From Pedobacter alluvionis (GTDB lineage: Bacteria; Bacteroidota; Bacteroidia; Sphingobacteriales; Sphingobacteriaceae), in the NCBI RefSeq assembly GCF_003664035.1, contig NZ_RCCK01000010.1, forward strand, positions 1,054,001-1,118,000: 64,000 nucleotides of DNA. Direction: 5' to 3'. Below the pieces are notes generated by a model. That model searched no databases and was not told where the DNA came from. It was given only the letters and a program-made list of their open reading frames with translations. A program made the translations under genes and the position numbers. Below, piece by piece: positions 44,985 through 53,191 of this stretch; positions within the stretch are counted from its first letter, which is position 1, and every line of letters begins with the position of its first letter.

Positions 44985-46148
44985 ATGGAACATTTACATC
45001 AATCCTTTACTGTACAATATAATTATAATATTTTCTTTACCTCATCGCTTTTTCTGCCTGAAAATGAATTGTTAAGCCGTTTTTTAGTGAATCTAAATCC
45101 TTCTGTAACGGTAAAGAAGATTTTATTTGTAATAGATGAAGGTGTAGCAAATGCACATAAAGACCTTAATACCCAGATTAAAACCTATTTTGCAAAATAT
45201 AGCCAAACCCAGTTAATTCAGGATATTTTGGTTATCCCGGGAGGAGAACAGGTAAAAAATGATACTCAGTATTTTGATCAGGTATTGGAAGCCATTAATC
45301 TTCATGGCATCGACAGGCATTCGTTTGTTGCTGCCATTGGTGGTGGTGCTTTGCTCGATATGGTGGGTTATGCAGCTACAGTTGCACACCGTGGTATTAA
45401 ACACATCAGGATTCCAAGTACCGTGCTTTCGCAGAACGATTCGGGCGTTGGGGTTAAAAACGGGATTAATTATTTCAATAAAAAGAACTTTTTAGGCACC
45501 TTTTCGCCACCGGTTGCAGTTTTTAATGATGAGGTATTTTTAAGTACTTTATCCGATCGCGATTGGCGTTCGGGCATAGCCGAAGCCATTAAAGTGGCAC
45601 TGATTAAAGACCGCGAATTTTTTGAATGGCTGGAAGTAAATGCCATTGCCCTTGCAAACCGGGATCCTGCAGCCATGAACTACCAGATCTGGAGATGTGC
45701 AAAACTCCATATAGAGCATATCCGGAGTGCCGATCCTTTTGAAAATGGTTCGGCCCGCCCACTGGATTTTGGCCACTGGAGCGCGCATAAATTAGAATAC
45801 CTGACGAATTTTGAAGTGAGGCACGGCGAGGCAGTTGCCATGGGCATTGCTTTAGATACCGTATATTCCAATTTATCGGGCAGGATTAGTGCCGAAGATG
45901 CACAAAGGGTAATTTTCCTGATTCAGCAACTTGGTTTCGAATTAACACATCCTTTGTTACAGGTTATCGAAGGGAACAGCCCGATTTTACAGGGATTGGA
46001 AGAGTTTAGGGAGCATCTTGGCGGCGAACTGACGATCACCTTGCTTACTGGGCTGGGCAGTGGCGAGGAAGTTCACGAAATTGATGCTGATATTTTAAAA
46101 CAGGCTGCAGCAATATTAAATAATCAGGCCGCTATTATTCAACACTAA
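44985..46148 (+). CDS. eboD: EboD, 3-dehydroquinate synthase-like (sugar phosphate cyclase)
   Basis: A 387-residue sugar phosphate cyclase-family protein from ATG 44985 (a longer TTG frame at 44907 overlaps eboC). DHQS-like features: NAD pocket PGGEQVKNDT, AAIGGGALLDMVGYAATVAH, IRIPSTVLSQNDSGVGVKNG, GIAEAIKVALIKD, and metal ligands E, H (RPLDFGHWSAHKLE) and H (VRHGEAVAMGIALD). It therefore cyclises a heptulose phosphate, as in 2-epi-5-epi-valiolone or DHQ synthases. The motif LSQNDSG resembles the EEVS-like rather than the AroB group, but this is not proven. Confidence 0.9.
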   Translation: MEHLHQSFTVQYNYNIFFTSSLFLPENELLSRFLVNLNPSVTVKKILFVIDEGVANAHKDLNTQIKTYFAKYSQTQLIQDILVIPGGEQVKNDTQYFDQVLEAINLHGIDRHSFVAAIGGGALLDMVGYAATVAHRGIKHIRIPSTVLSQNDSGVGVKNGINYFNKKNFLGTFSPPVAVFNDEVFLSTLSDRDWRSGIAEAIKVALIKDREFFEWLEVNAIALANRDPAAMNYQIWRCAKLHIEHIRSADPFENGSARPLDFGHWSAHKLEYLTNFEVRHGEAVAMGIALDTVYSNLSGRISAEDAQRVIFLIQQLGFELTHPLLQVIEGNSPILQGLEEFREHLGGELTITLLTGLGSGEEVHEIDADILKQAAAILNNQAAIIQH

Positions 46149-46151
46149 ACT

Positions 46152-47318
46152 ATGAAATTAACTTCCGGACATTTAACCTTCTGTACCAATATTTATGCAG
46201 GCGAAAACTGGATGGCGCATTTTGCCGTGTTAAAAGATAGTTTTCCAATATTAAAAGCACAATTATCGCCAGAGGCACCGATGGGTATCGGTTTGCGCCT
46301 TTCCAATCTCGCCAGTATCGAATTGCTGGAAGAAAATCACCTGGAAGCATTTAAACAATGGCTTACACAGGAAGGTGGTTATGTTTTTACCATGAACGGA
46401 TTTCCATACGGAGGCTTTCACCATACCAGGGTTAAAGATCAGGTACATGCACCAGATTGGACAACAGGGGAACGTGTTGAATATACACTCCGTTTGGCCG
46501 AAATCCTCTCACAATTGCTTCCTGCTGATATGGATGGCGGCATTTCAACCTCGCCATTGAGTTATAAACCATGGTTTACAGCTACTGAAGCCAGAAAAAA
46601 CGCCACAGCTGATGCAACAGCTAATATCTTAAAGGTGGCCGGGGCTTTACATTATATACAGAGCCAAAGCGGCAAAGTGATCCATTTGGACATTGAACCT
46701 GAACCTGATGGTTTTCTTGAATCGGGTCCGGAATTTATCGATTGGTACGAAAACGTGCTTTTACCTGCCGGGAATGAGGAAAGCCTGATCAAAAACCACA
46801 TTCGTTTGTGTTATGATGTTTGCCATTTTGCAATCGGTTTTGAACCGCATACAGCCATCATTAACGAATTGCAGCAGAAAGGGATTAAAATTGGTAAAAT
46901 CCAGATCAGTGCTGCACTAAAAGCTAAATTGCCGGCATCTGTTTCAGAAAGAACTGCGGTGTTAGATCAACTGAGCCGTTTTGATGAACCCACTTATCTT
47001 CATCAGGTAATAGCCAGAAAAGATGACGGTCATTTAATCCGTTACCCTGATCTTAAAGAGGCCCTTGCAGAAAGCGAAAATCCAGCGGTAGCAGAGTGGA
47101 GAGCACATTTTCATGTTCCTATTTTTGTTGAAGATATGGGCCTGGTACAATCTACACAATCAGATATTACCGAGGTACTAAACCTGCAAAAAAATAATCC
47201 TTTTACTGCTCATTTAGAAGTAGAAACCTATACATGGGAAGTTTTGCCAACGGCCTTAAAAGCGCCCCTGAACGATTCCATCATCAGAGAGCTGGCCTGG
47301 GTTAAAAATTTATTATAA
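46152..47318 (+). CDS. eboE: EboE, xylose-isomerase-like (sugar phosphate isomerase/epimerase) protein
   Basis: A 388-residue TIM-barrel protein of the metabolite-traffic/EboE type. Barrel-edge residues appear in LTFCTNIYAGENWM, GYVFTMNGFPYGGFH, VIHLDIEPEPDGFLES (acidic), RLCYDVCHFAIGFEPH (metal-binding D and H) and VPIFVEDMG with HLEVETYTWEVLP. Gap to eboD is 3 bp. An isomerase or epimerase reaction on the cyclitol made by EboD is plausible. Confidence 0.87.
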   Translation: MKLTSGHLTFCTNIYAGENWMAHFAVLKDSFPILKAQLSPEAPMGIGLRLSNLASIELLEENHLEAFKQWLTQEGGYVFTMNGFPYGGFHHTRVKDQVHAPDWTTGERVEYTLRLAEILSQLLPADMDGGISTSPLSYKPWFTATEARKNATADATANILKVAGALHYIQSQSGKVIHLDIEPEPDGFLESGPEFIDWYENVLLPAGNEESLIKNHIRLCYDVCHFAIGFEPHTAIINELQQKGIKIGKIQISAALKAKLPASVSERTAVLDQLSRFDEPTYLHQVIARKDDGHLIRYPDLKEALAESENPAVAEWRAHFHVPIFVEDMGLVQSTQSDITEVLNLQKNNPFTAHLEVETYTWEVLPTALKAPLNDSIIRELAWVKNLL

Positions 47319-47328
47319 ATCATAAAAT

Positions 47329-48678
47329 ATGCATAAAACCGTTGTTATCGATATTGTAGCCTTATCTGCTTCTGTAATTGGAGCACATACGCCTTTTCTT
47401 CAGAAATATATTGCCGAAAACCATTTAACAACTATAGAACCCTTATTGCCGGCAGTTACTACGGCAGTACAATCAAGTTATTTGACGGGTAAATATCCTT
47501 CAGAAAATGGTATTGTAGGTAATGGCTGGTACGATCATGCGGATGCTGAAATTAAATTCTGGAAACAGTCTAACAAACTGGTAAATGCTGAAAAAATATG
47601 GGATCGGGCTAAAAAGGAAAATCCTGATTTTACCTGTGCCAATATGTTTTGGTGGTACAATATGTATTCAACAGCCGATTTTTCGGTCACACCACGTCCA
47701 AATTACCTTGCTGATGGCCGTAAATTACCAGATTGTTATTCGCAACCTGCCGAACTGCGCGATTACCTGCAGGATAAAATTGGTCAATTCCCCTTGTTCC
47801 AGTTTTGGGGACCTGGTGCAAATATTAAATCAACAAGATGGATTGCAGACGCTTCGATGGAAACTGAAAAGCTACATAATCCTACGCTTACTTTAATTTA
47901 TTTGCCCCATTTGGATTATTGTCTGCAAAAGTTTGGCCCCGAGCTGGATAAAATCAGCACAGAACTCAAAGAAATCGATCAGGTTGTAGAAGAATTGGTG
48001 CGTTTTTATGAAAGTAAAGGCGCGCGCATCATTTTGCTTTCTGAGTATGGCATTGCACCTGTAAATAACCCGATCCATCTTAATCGTTTGTTCAGTGAGA
48101 ACGGCCTGATCCAGATTCGTGAAGAAAGAGGATTAGAGTTGCTTGATCCGGGCGCTTCTAAAGCATTTGTAGTGGCCGATCACCAGGTTGCACACGTTTA
48201 TATTAACGACAAAGGCGTAACTGAGCAGGTAAAAGCCTTATTGAAAAATGTACCTGGTATTGAATTGGTGCTTGATAAGACAGCACAAGAGAAACACCAC
48301 ATTAACCACGAGCGTTCGGGTGACCTGGTACTGGTTGCACAAGAAAACAGCTGGTTTACCTATTATTTCTGGTTGGATGATGCTAAAGCGCCAGATTATG
48401 CAAGGGTAGTTGATATCCACAAAAAACCTGGGTACGACCCTGTGGAAATGTTCATGACCTCTAAATTGAGGGCAGGCTACAAACTTTTAAGGAAAAAAGC
48501 CGGGTTCCGTTATGTGATGGATGTAATTCCGCTTGATGCTACGTTGGTTAAAGGATCACATGGCGGCATTAATGGCGCTGAAAAGTTTAAACCTGTTCTG
48601 GTTACTTCAAAAGCGATTGATAAAACCTTAAAAGCTCCAGATGTTTATCAGGTGATTTGGGATAGTTTAACGGTTTAA
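47329..48678 (+). CDS. eboF: EboF, alkaline-phosphatase-superfamily nucleotide pyrophosphatase/phosphodiesterase-like
   Basis: A 449-residue enzyme of the NPP/alkaline phosphatase superfamily. The nucleophile region PLLPAVTTAVQSSYLTGKYP carries the catalytic Thr, and metal ligands are in LIYLPHLDYCLQKFGP, LLSEYGIAPVNNPIHLNR and VVADHQVAHVYIND with GSHGGI near the end. It lacks a signal peptide and so acts in the cytoplasm. It closes the Ebo operon (10-bp gap to eboE) and probably removes or transfers a phosphate diester group on the product. Confidence 0.88.
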   Translation: MHKTVVIDIVALSASVIGAHTPFLQKYIAENHLTTIEPLLPAVTTAVQSSYLTGKYPSENGIVGNGWYDHADAEIKFWKQSNKLVNAEKIWDRAKKENPDFTCANMFWWYNMYSTADFSVTPRPNYLADGRKLPDCYSQPAELRDYLQDKIGQFPLFQFWGPGANIKSTRWIADASMETEKLHNPTLTLIYLPHLDYCLQKFGPELDKISTELKEIDQVVEELVRFYESKGARIILLSEYGIAPVNNPIHLNRLFSENGLIQIREERGLELLDPGASKAFVVADHQVAHVYINDKGVTEQVKALLKNVPGIELVLDKTAQEKHHINHERSGDLVLVAQENSWFTYYFWLDDAKAPDYARVVDIHKKPGYDPVEMFMTSKLRAGYKLLRKKAGFRYVMDVIPLDATLVKGSHGGINGAEKFKPVLVTSKAIDKTLKAPDVYQVIWDSLTV

Positions 48679-49039
48679 GTATGTTGATTCTTAATTTCGT
48701 CATTGCGAACTGAAGAGAGGAACTTGTGTAAAGGAGTGAAGCAATCTTTTTGATCATAAATACAGGATAGATTGCTTCTGCTCGTTCAGATCCAGTCTTA
48801 TAATGAAATTTATGTAAGCGGCTGATATTCAGGTTGTTTTTTTTATATGGACCATATAAGACATTTAAGGGCCATACAAGCTTACCTGTTCTTAGGTGTC
48901 TAAGGTGGTTAATTAAACAGCGTAATCTTTAATTTTTACGACCACCTTAGACATTTTAGCTCACTTGAGCAATGACGAGATATTTATAATATTCTTCTAA
49001 TTTTCCTTAAGATATAGGCTAAAATAGGATTAGCTATTT
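48679..49039. other. Gene-free stretch holding repeat family A, copy 2
   Basis: About 360 bp between the Ebo operon and a minus-strand lipoprotein gene. It holds repeat family A (48766-48968) and a CGTCATTGCGAACTG end near 48698, with a matching GCAATGACGAG near 48969. No ORF of interest. Confidence 0.65.
48698..48978 (+). repeat. Dispersed repeat family A, copy 2
   Basis: From CGTCATTGCGAACTG at 48698 to GCAATGACGAG at 48969; these two ends are an inverted pair. Inside, ACCATATAAGACATTTAAGG and CTTAGGTGTCTAAGGTGG with its inverted partner ACCACCTTAGACATTTTAGC repeat 9295-9540. The inner hairpin spans 48892-48957. This copy lacks the roughly 45 bases present before the hairpin in copy 1. Confidence 0.75.
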
Positions 49040-49441
49040 CTACTGTTCCCTCACGAAACGGTATCCACAACCCTCAATACAGGGAGGATTAAGTTCAAGG
49101 GATTTTGCCGAAACTTTGTAATAAAAAGTCAATGGCATTTGGTAATTGTTGCTGTAAACCTGCATTTTTACACTGTCCAAAATCCTGAATGAAAATAAAT
49201 TTGGAAAGGCATCTCCTTTAAAATTTCCAGCTTTATCTGAAGATTTTTCTAAAGTAAGATATTTAATTTCACCGTTTACTTTTGTGTACTTACCCGTTCC
49301 ATTGCCAATATCGGACATGGCTTCCGTTAGTTTCCATTTGCCGTAAACTTCGCCTGGCCCGTCATTATTGTTGTCTGATTTTTTGCAGGATACATCAATA
49401 ATGCCTGCAACCGCTAAAAGGAGTAATACTATCTTTTTCAT
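49040..49441 (-). CDS. Small lipoprotein, lipocalin-like
   Basis: A 133-residue lipoprotein. Signal peptide KKIVLLLLAVAGIIDVSC with lipobox near residue 19. A negatively charged linker (KSDNNNDGPGEVYG) precedes a WKLTEAMSDIGNG...FYYKVSAKSLELNPPC fold of lipocalin-like type, ending EGCGYRFVREQ. Two Cys near the end could form a disulfide. A stand-alone gene. Function unknown. Confidence 0.78.
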   Translation of the reverse strand: MKKIVLLLLAVAGIIDVSCKKSDNNNDGPGEVYGKWKLTEAMSDIGNGTGKYTKVNGEIKYLTLEKSSDKAGNFKGDAFPNLFSFRILDSVKMQVYSNNYQMPLTFYYKVSAKSLELNPPCIEGCGYRFVREQ

Positions 49442-49505
49442 AAAGCTTTAATTTACAGCTTATACGTTACAAAAATCAAAAACGCTACTGAATAGTTGTT
49501 TTTCA

Positions 49506-49658
49506 TTAATTAAACATTTTCCTAAAAGCCAGGGGCGATACCTTGGTTTTTGCTTTGAATAATTTATTAAATGATTGCGGATGTTCAAAGCCACGCGATG
49601 AACCAGTAATAAACCAAACTTTATAAGCTGGAGCGGTAGTATTGTCCTGATTTTCCAT
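49506..49658 (-). pseudogene. Chimeric remnant: SDR N-terminus joined to AraC C-terminus
   Basis: A 50-codon frame from ATG 49658. Residues 1-25 (MENQDNTTAPAYKVWFITGS then SRGFE) are the N-terminus of a short-chain dehydrogenase with its NAD(P) TGxxxGxG motif cut after GF. Residues 23-50 (GFEHPQSFNKLFKAKTKVSP) match the final helix-turn-helix of an AraC regulator. The join is in frame at the shared GF codons, as expected from a deletion at microhomology between two tandem genes. A longer start at 49712 exists. Not expected to be functional. Confidence 0.75.
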
Positions 49659-49768
49659 AATTTTCGACTTAAATAAATTGATAATCCAAAGGTGAGCATG
49701 GTTCAATGTCATTTTGTAGTCGAATTGAGGGCTTTTGTAGCCAAAATGAGAAAGAAACAGGGAGTAGC

Positions 49769-50506
49769 TTAGCTTGATTTTAAAACAACCAAAATGAGTA
49801 TAACACTCAACATCAGAATAAAAAAAGAAAATTTAAAATAAACGGTAAGAAAAGGGAATTTTTTTTCTTGCGCACCATAATGGATTAAATTTTCCTGAAG
49901 TTGTTGTACGTATTTTTCGTTTTCCTGTTGATCCCGGCTCAGCTGGTTAAAATCTTTAAACTTTTTAAAATCCTGTGATGTTCCCGGCACCAGTATCCAA
50001 AGTTTTTGATCAGTTTGCAGGTAGATAACATTTAACAGCAAGGCATTTTTCCTGATCTGGTAGTGCTTAACATTGATGAGGTTATCAGCAACAACAGGGC
50101 CATTTTCCCATGTAATGTTAATGCGGTGATACGCATTGTAGATAAAAAGTATACCAATGGCTATTGCTATGGGCAAGATAATTTCTTTGGTAAGGATGGC
50201 ATCTACAATTTTGGGATAGGGGAGTGAATTGTAAGGATCAAGTTCTCCAATCAGCATAACCAGCATTAAAATATTGATCAGGTTGAAAACAAGACTAATA
50301 ATAAAATAAGCTTGTTTTAAATCAGCACATTTTAGGTGTACTGGAAACATTTTCTGACCAAGTCCATAGGCTTCGGGTAGTACAGTAGGGAAATTAGCAA
50401 CTTCCTGTTGCATTTTTTTATTCCGATAACGGATAATAATGCCCAATACCACGATACAGAGAAACGCTATTCCGATAAAGAGGTAAATGGTGTATTGTGA
50501 ATTCAA
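49769..50506 (-). CDS. Hypothetical membrane protein
   Basis: A 245-residue protein with an apparent TTG start. Membrane helices are at about 5-24 (YTIYLFIGIAFLCIVVLGII), 67-90 (FIISLVFNLINILMLVMLIG), 110-128 (ILPIAIAIGILFIYNAYH) and about 222-242 (FKFSFFILMLSVILILVVL). A soluble loop about 130-215 contains a DKLWILVPGTSQDF-like segment and a QENEKYVQQLQENLI helix. No family recognised. Confidence 0.7.
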   Translation of the reverse strand: MNSQYTIYLFIGIAFLCIVVLGIIIRYRNKKMQQEVANFPTVLPEAYGLGQKMFPVHLKCADLKQAYFIISLVFNLINILMLVMLIGELDPYNSLPYPKIVDAILTKEIILPIAIAIGILFIYNAYHRINITWENGPVVADNLINVKHYQIRKNALLLNVIYLQTDQKLWILVPGTSQDFKKFKDFNQLSRDQQENEKYVQQLQENLIHYGAQEKKFPFLTVYFKFSFFILMLSVILILVVLKSS

Positions 50507-50666
50507 ATGGCTAAAAGAGATTTAGATGTTACTGTTTCAAACTTTTGTAAAAGACAAATAAACAGGCATAAATGTTTTTCTGGCTCTTGCTTTTCGGTTG
50601 TTTAATATTAGGTTGTTTTTTAATCCGTGTCCTGTATCCTTACTGAACATTAAAACATATTTTATT

Positions 50667-50690
50667 TCGGTCTGTGGAGACACAGACCGA
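50667..50690. repeat. Palindromic repeat family C, copy 1
   Basis: TCGGTCTGTG-GAGA-CACAGACCGA is a perfect 10-bp hairpin, extended on the right by GGAGTTGGT. The same unit is at 51082-51105. Confidence 0.75.
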
Positions 50691-51081
50691 GGAGTTGGTT
50701 AATAACATTGGTGGGGACACGAACCATGGCGATGGAAAAATTCACGCTTTCGGTGGTAGTTTAATGATCTTTCATTTGGAGCGCAATCCCTCTGCAAAAG
50801 AAGAAGTATCTTCCCGTTTTCCGTTTTTACGCTTCGCTTCCTCGTGCCTCGTCGCTGCAGGGTAACACTTCAACCGGGGCTAGTTGGGCAAAACAGCATT
50901 TCATTTTTGGGGCTGCAGGGTGAAGAACCCTTGTTGATTAAACCTGATTGAGCGGAATAGCCCGCAGCGCAGCGAGGACTATAAGCGAAAGCGGGGCTGT
51001 AAACTGCCAAGAACCACAAGCCACTCATTTCCTAATTTTAATAAAACTCTTTCTTAATCGTCATTCTGAATTTATTCTATT

Positions 51082-51105
51082 TCGGTCTGTGGGAACACAG
51101 ACCGA
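51082..51105. repeat. Palindromic repeat family C, copy 2
   Basis: TCGGTCTGTG-GGAA-CACAGACCGA followed by GGAGTTGGT, matching copy 1 in the arms and flank and differing only in the loop. Loop divergence with conserved arms suggests structural selection. Confidence 0.75.
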
Positions 51106-51282
51106 GGAGTTGGTAGTTTTTGGCAGATCAGTTTGTTTTTATTTGTGCTCAAGAATGCTGGCGCATTTTGGAGTGCCAAAGTACCCAAAGCGCTTTGCGT
51201 TAAGTTGAAAGTATATGTCGTTCCAGAAAGCTACTGTTTGAAAAAACAAAGGAGTTAGAATAGTAGTTCTTGTTCGTAGGCT

Positions 51283-51396
51283 CGTCATTTCAACCTTAGT
51301 GTAGTACCCGAAGACTATGCGAAGCAAAATCTTTGAACTTTCAATAATCATAGTTCAAAGATTTCTCCATTTCGCTGCGCTTCAGTCGAAATGACG
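51283..51396. repeat. REP-like element with nested 13-bp hairpin
   Basis: CGTCATTTC (51283) and GAAATGACG (51388) frame the unit. AAATCTTTGAACT (51327) pairs with AGTTCAAAGATTT (51352) across a 12-nt loop. Shares the CGTCATT end motif with the elements at 41022 and 58694. Confidence 0.7.
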
Positions 51397-51545
51397 TTCG
51401 GCTTTGGGATTCTGCCATTATTATTTGCCGGGAACCCAATGTTTAATAATGGGTATTTTAAGCTCCCCACTTTCGCGATAATGACGAATTTCCTATTGGG
51501 ATCTATCCCAGGCATCTTCCATTTTACCTTCTCTATCTTCCATTG

Positions 51546-53183
51546 TTAAAGGCTTACACCTCTTTTCCATGGGATAAAGTCATCCTGGTTAAGCTGTACA
51601 GCTTTTGGGATTTCTTCGCCACTGGCCACTTTAATACAGTATTCTAATATATCTTCGCCCATTTCATTAATGGTTTTTTCACCATTAATTACTGGTCCGG
51701 TATCGATATCGATAATATCACTCATGCGTTTAGCCAGGATTGAATTGGTGGCTACTTTAATGGTTGGACAAACCGGATTTCCTGTTGGTGTGCCTAACCC
51801 TGTAGTAAATAAAATTAAGGTTGCGCCGGCAGCAGCTTTACCTGTAGTCGCTTCAACATCATTTCCTGGTGTACATACCAGGCTTAAGCCTGGTTTAGTG
51901 GCAGGTTCGGTATAGTCTAAAACATCTACCACAGGAGCGGAGCCGGCTTTACGCGCAGCACCAGCCGACTTAATCGCATCAGTAATTAAACCATCCTTAA
52001 TGTTGCCCGGAGAAGGATTCATGTAAAAACCCGAACCCACTTTATGTGCTAAATCATCATACTCTGTCATTAAACGAATAAATTTTTCGGCAGTTGGCTG
52101 ATCAATTGATCTATCGATCATTTCCTGCTCTACACCACAAAGTTCGGGGAACTCTGCCAATAGAACCTTTGCACCTAAGGCTACCAATAAATCGGCACAG
52201 TAACCAACCGCAGGATTTGCTGAAATGCCGCTAAAGCCATCACTACCGCCACATTTCACGCCCACACACATCTTGCTTAACGGCGCCGTCGCACGCTCTT
52301 GTTTATTAATGAACATCAATCCTTCAAAGGTATCGCGGATGGCATTTTGGATCAATTGCTCTTCGCTTTGTGCTTTTTGCTGCTCGAAAATTAAAAGTGG
52401 TTTATCAAAATCAGGATCAAGGGCAAACAGGTCGCGTTTAAAATCTTCTACCTGCAAGTGCTGGCAGCCCAAGCTTAAAACCGTTATACCGGCCACGTTG
52501 GGGTGATGGGCATAAGCAGCCAACAATTTGCTCAGCGTATCCGAGTCCTGTCGCGTTCCGCCACACCCCCCATTGTGTGTGAGGAATTTAATTCCATCTA
52601 CATTTTTAAAGGTGCGGCTGGCTTTATCTACTTTAGGTTCAAAACTAATATGATTAATGTCTTCTCCGTTTTCATAGGCCTGAACCAGTTTGTGGGTGTA
52701 AGATTTATATTTATCATCTACGGCATAACCCAATTCACTATAAAGCGATTCTTTAATAATATCCAGATTTCTGTTTTCGCAAAATACAGTCGGGATAAAT
52801 AACCAATAATTAGCGGTACCCACTTCGCCATTTTTACGGTGATAACCATTAAAACTGCGGTTGGCATATTTACTTACATCGGGCGCTTCCCATTTGTAAT
52901 TAACATTACGATAGGCAAATGGCTCTGCAGCATGTTTGGTATTCTCCACATTCATCCGCATACCAGCCTTTACCTCAAATTGTACCTTTCCAACCAAAAC
53001 GCCGTACATCATTACCTCATCGCCTGCTTTCATATCCTGCATAAAAAATTTATGCTTGGCAGGGATTTCATCAACAGTAACGTAGGTATTTCCTTCATGC
53101 ACTATTTTGGTGTCCTGAGGTAAATCCTGTAACGCAACCAAAACATTATCAGCATTGTTAATCTTGATGACTAAATTTTTCAT
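51546..53183 (-). CDS. uxaA: UxaA-family altronate/galactarate dehydratase
   Basis: A 545-residue dehydratase from ATG 53183; a TTG at 53189 is possible. The N-terminal SAF domain (about 1-75) and the large UxaA domain with the conserved metal-site Cys/His segments (HNGGCGGTRQDSDTLSKLLA, KCGGSDGFSG, STGKAA-type end ATTGKAAAGATLILFTTGLG) are present. It dehydrates altronate (or a related sugar acid) to a 2-keto-3-deoxy acid. It lies 8 bp downstream of a FucP-like permease; an AraC regulator is divergent. No downstream dehydrogenase is in the window. Confidence 0.93.
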   Translation of the reverse strand: MKNLVIKINNADNVLVALQDLPQDTKIVHEGNTYVTVDEIPAKHKFFMQDMKAGDEVMMYGVLVGKVQFEVKAGMRMNVENTKHAAEPFAYRNVNYKWEAPDVSKYANRSFNGYHRKNGEVGTANYWLFIPTVFCENRNLDIIKESLYSELGYAVDDKYKSYTHKLVQAYENGEDINHISFEPKVDKASRTFKNVDGIKFLTHNGGCGGTRQDSDTLSKLLAAYAHHPNVAGITVLSLGCQHLQVEDFKRDLFALDPDFDKPLLIFEQQKAQSEEQLIQNAIRDTFEGLMFINKQERATAPLSKMCVGVKCGGSDGFSGISANPAVGYCADLLVALGAKVLLAEFPELCGVEQEMIDRSIDQPTAEKFIRLMTEYDDLAHKVGSGFYMNPSPGNIKDGLITDAIKSAGAARKAGSAPVVDVLDYTEPATKPGLSLVCTPGNDVEATTGKAAAGATLILFTTGLGTPTGNPVCPTIKVATNSILAKRMSDIIDIDTGPVINGEKTINEMGEDILEYCIKVASGEEIPKAVQLNQDDFIPWKRGVSL

Positions 53184-53191
53184 TGTCAATT

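Larger units (their letters stand above)
50520..51545. other. Gene-free stretch of about 1 kb with several palindromic repeats
   Basis: Contains two copies of a TCGGTCTGTG-centred palindrome (50667 and 51082), a long CGTCATTTC / GAAATGACG element (51283-51396) and other REP-like segments (CGATAATGACGA near 51475). Small frames found here translate the repeats and are not believable genes. Confidence 0.65.

Noticed and set aside
49460..49699. 79-codon minus-strand ORF
   Set aside because: A different frame over the SDR/AraC chimera; its translation lacks any recognisable motif.
50674..51208. Two small plus-strand ORFs (63 and 86 codons)
   Set aside because: They translate the TCGGTCTGTG palindromes (both contain TQTEELV), so they are repeat sequence, not genes.
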